Shown here in pieces: positions 4,363 through 5,429 of a DNA stretch of 5,429 nt. Positions within the stretch are counted from its first letter, which is position 1. Every line of letters starts with the position of its first letter. The stretch is from positions 1 through 5,429 of the forward strand of contig CAYGRM010000427.1 of NCBI GenBank assembly GCA_964352225.1, read 5' to 3'. Below the pieces are notes generated by a model. The model was not told the origin of the DNA and ran no database searches. It saw nothing but the letters and a program-made list of their open reading frames with translations. A program made the translations under genes and the position numbers. The DNA is from CAJQQY01 sp964352225 (GTDB lineage: Bacteria; Bacteroidota; Bacteroidia; Chitinophagales; Saprospiraceae).

Positions 4363-5429
4363 GTGATTATTTTTCTTTTTTTCCTAATTACCTATTTGCT
4401 GACTTGCTTCACCTTGCAAAAATTATTTGAGAAAGCAGGTGTTGAAGCAAAGAAAGCATGGATTCCAGGAACCAACTTTGTTGAGTGGTGCAAAATCGTT
4501 GGTCAAAAACCAACTCATGCCTTATGGTTATTATTTCCAATAGTTAACTTTTTCATTTGGGCAGGACTTTGTGTAGACATGGTTCGATCATTTGGAAAAC
4601 TTGATTTTGGATCATCAGCTTTGTCTGTAATTTTTGCTCCATACGTTTTTTGGAAAATCGGAAATGATAAAAATGCGAAATACGAAGGGCCTATTTTAGA
4701 AAATGAAAAAAAGTATTTCGCAGAAATCCAATCTGCCATCGAGTCTAAAGATAACTTCAAATTACAAAAATTAAGAACCAAAAATCCATATCAAAAAGGA
4801 CCAATTCGAGAATGGGCAGAGGCAATTGTTTTTGCCGTTTTTGCTGCGGCATTTATTCGAATGTTTCTGATTGAGGCCTACGTAATTCCAACTCCATCGA
4901 TGGAAGGATCACTTTTGGTAGGTGATTTTATGTTTGTAAGTAAAGCTCATTATGGTATCCGAACTCCTATGACCGTAGCAATGATTCCACTTTTGCATAA
5001 TACGATACCTTACCTCAATACGGAGTCTTATTTGAAAACTCCAAGTTTAGGATATTATCGATTACCAGCTATTGCTAAGATAAAAAATAACGACCCGATC
5101 GTTTTTAACTACCCTGAAGGAGATAGTGTTTATTTTGCCACTTCACGTTCGCCAAGAGCGATTTGGACAAAAGAAGATTTGCGAAGAAAAGGTGATTTAA
5201 AACAATACATTAGAGGGGCAAAATTGAGAGTTCGTCCTATCGACAAAAGAGATCATTACATCAAAAGATGCATTGGAACTCCGGGAGACAAATTGGAAAT
5301 AAAAGCAGGAACTGTTTTTATTAATGATGAAAAATTACCGACTTCTCCAACTATTCAATTCAAATACATTATTTCAAATATTGAAAATCTTAACTATAAA
5401 AAATTAGATGAGATCGGAGTGACTAGTTC
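4363..5429 (+). CDS. lepB: Signal peptidase I, C-terminus outside window
   Basis: Serine-lysine membrane protease that cleaves signal peptides from exported proteins at the outer face of the inner membrane. The 355 codons present carry the catalytic Ser in VIPTPSMEGSLLVGDFMFVS (S179) and the catalytic Lys in DHYIKRCIGTPGDKLEI (K301), both invariant family motifs. Hydrophobic segments lie at about 1-17, 53-70, 83-95 and 152-170; the last anchors the catalytic domain. The cytosolic stretch KLFEKAGVEAKKAWIPGTNF after the first segment is typical of Bacteroidota LepB. The 121 residues between Ser and Lys exceed the E. coli spacing, with an insertion around YLNTESYLKTPSLGYYRLPA, a pattern I associate with this phylum. 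The start is GTG: an in-frame TAA lies three codons upstream (4354), no ATG precedes the first membrane segment, and the GTG gives the expected VIIFLFFLITYLL. No Shine-Dalgarno is visible. Confidence 0.93.
   Translation, partial: MIIFLFFLITYLLTCFTLQKLFEKAGVEAKKAWIPGTNFVEWCKIVGQKPTHALWLLFPIVNFFIWAGLCVDMVRSFGKLDFGSSALSVIFAPYVFWKIGNDKNAKYEGPILENEKKYFAEIQSAIESKDNFKLQKLRTKNPYQKGPIREWAEAIVFAVFAAAFIRMFLIEAYVIPTPSMEGSLLVGDFMFVSKAHYGIRTPMTVAMIPLLHNTIPYLNTESYLKTPSLGYYRLPAIAKIKNNDPIVFNYPEGDSVYFATSRSPRAIWTKEDLRRKGDLKQYIRGAKLRVRPIDKRDHYIKRCIGTPGDKLEIKAGTVFINDEKLPTSPTIQFKYIISNIENLNYKKLDEIGVTS

Noticed and set aside
4515..4781. 88-residue minus-strand ORF
   Set aside because: Antisense to the N-terminal part of lepB, where the sense frame carries clear family features.

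Overview
The window looks like chromosomal DNA from a member of the Bacteroidota, probably Saprospiraceae-like or a near relative (rank is inference). The evidence is the strong AT-richness, start sites without Shine-Dalgarno sequences, two copies of the Bacteroidota -7 promoter element TATCTTTG, a relic of a type IX secretion (T9SS) sorting domain, a DUF1573 protein, and a Bacteroidota-style signal peptidase I with an extended N-terminus.

Layout. Minus strand: the 5' part of a POTRA plus beta-barrel (Omp85/BamA-like) outer-membrane protein (671 down to 1, cut by the window edge). Upstream of it lies a complete 337-residue HTH protein of unknown function (2061 down to 1048). Between them are 376 bases filled with hairpins and repeats. 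A 352-base AT-rich gap then separates these from a plus-strand cluster. That cluster holds a broken mini-gene (signal peptide plus T9SS sorting domain, 2414-2726), a DUF1573 exported protein (2733-3098), and a DsbA-like CxxC protein (3079-3882). After 480 bases of repeats and leader, signal peptidase I (lepB) starts at a GTG at 4363 and runs off the right end.

Theme. Every recognisable protein except the HTH protein is exported or acts at the envelope: outer-membrane assembly or barrel, T9SS cargo relic, periplasmic DUF1573, thiol oxidoreductase, signal peptidase. The DUF1573 and DsbA-like genes form a tight plus-strand pair, probably co-transcribed with the relic.

The most unusual part is the intergenic DNA. 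At least five unrelated quasi-palindromic or short-word repeat types sit in the gene gaps: a CACAGATT palindrome (854-900), a GACGACATT inverted pair (771-950), a GAATATCGAATATCGAAC palindrome that has become the 5' end of the DsbA-like reading frame (3102-3206), a GGCATATAAG palindrome carrying a nested MITE-like insertion with 20-bp terminal inverted repeats and a flush 8-bp direct repeat (3889-4106), and a degenerate ACGTNNA heptamer array in the lepB leader (4272-4309). No tRNA, rRNA, CRISPR array or transposase gene was seen.
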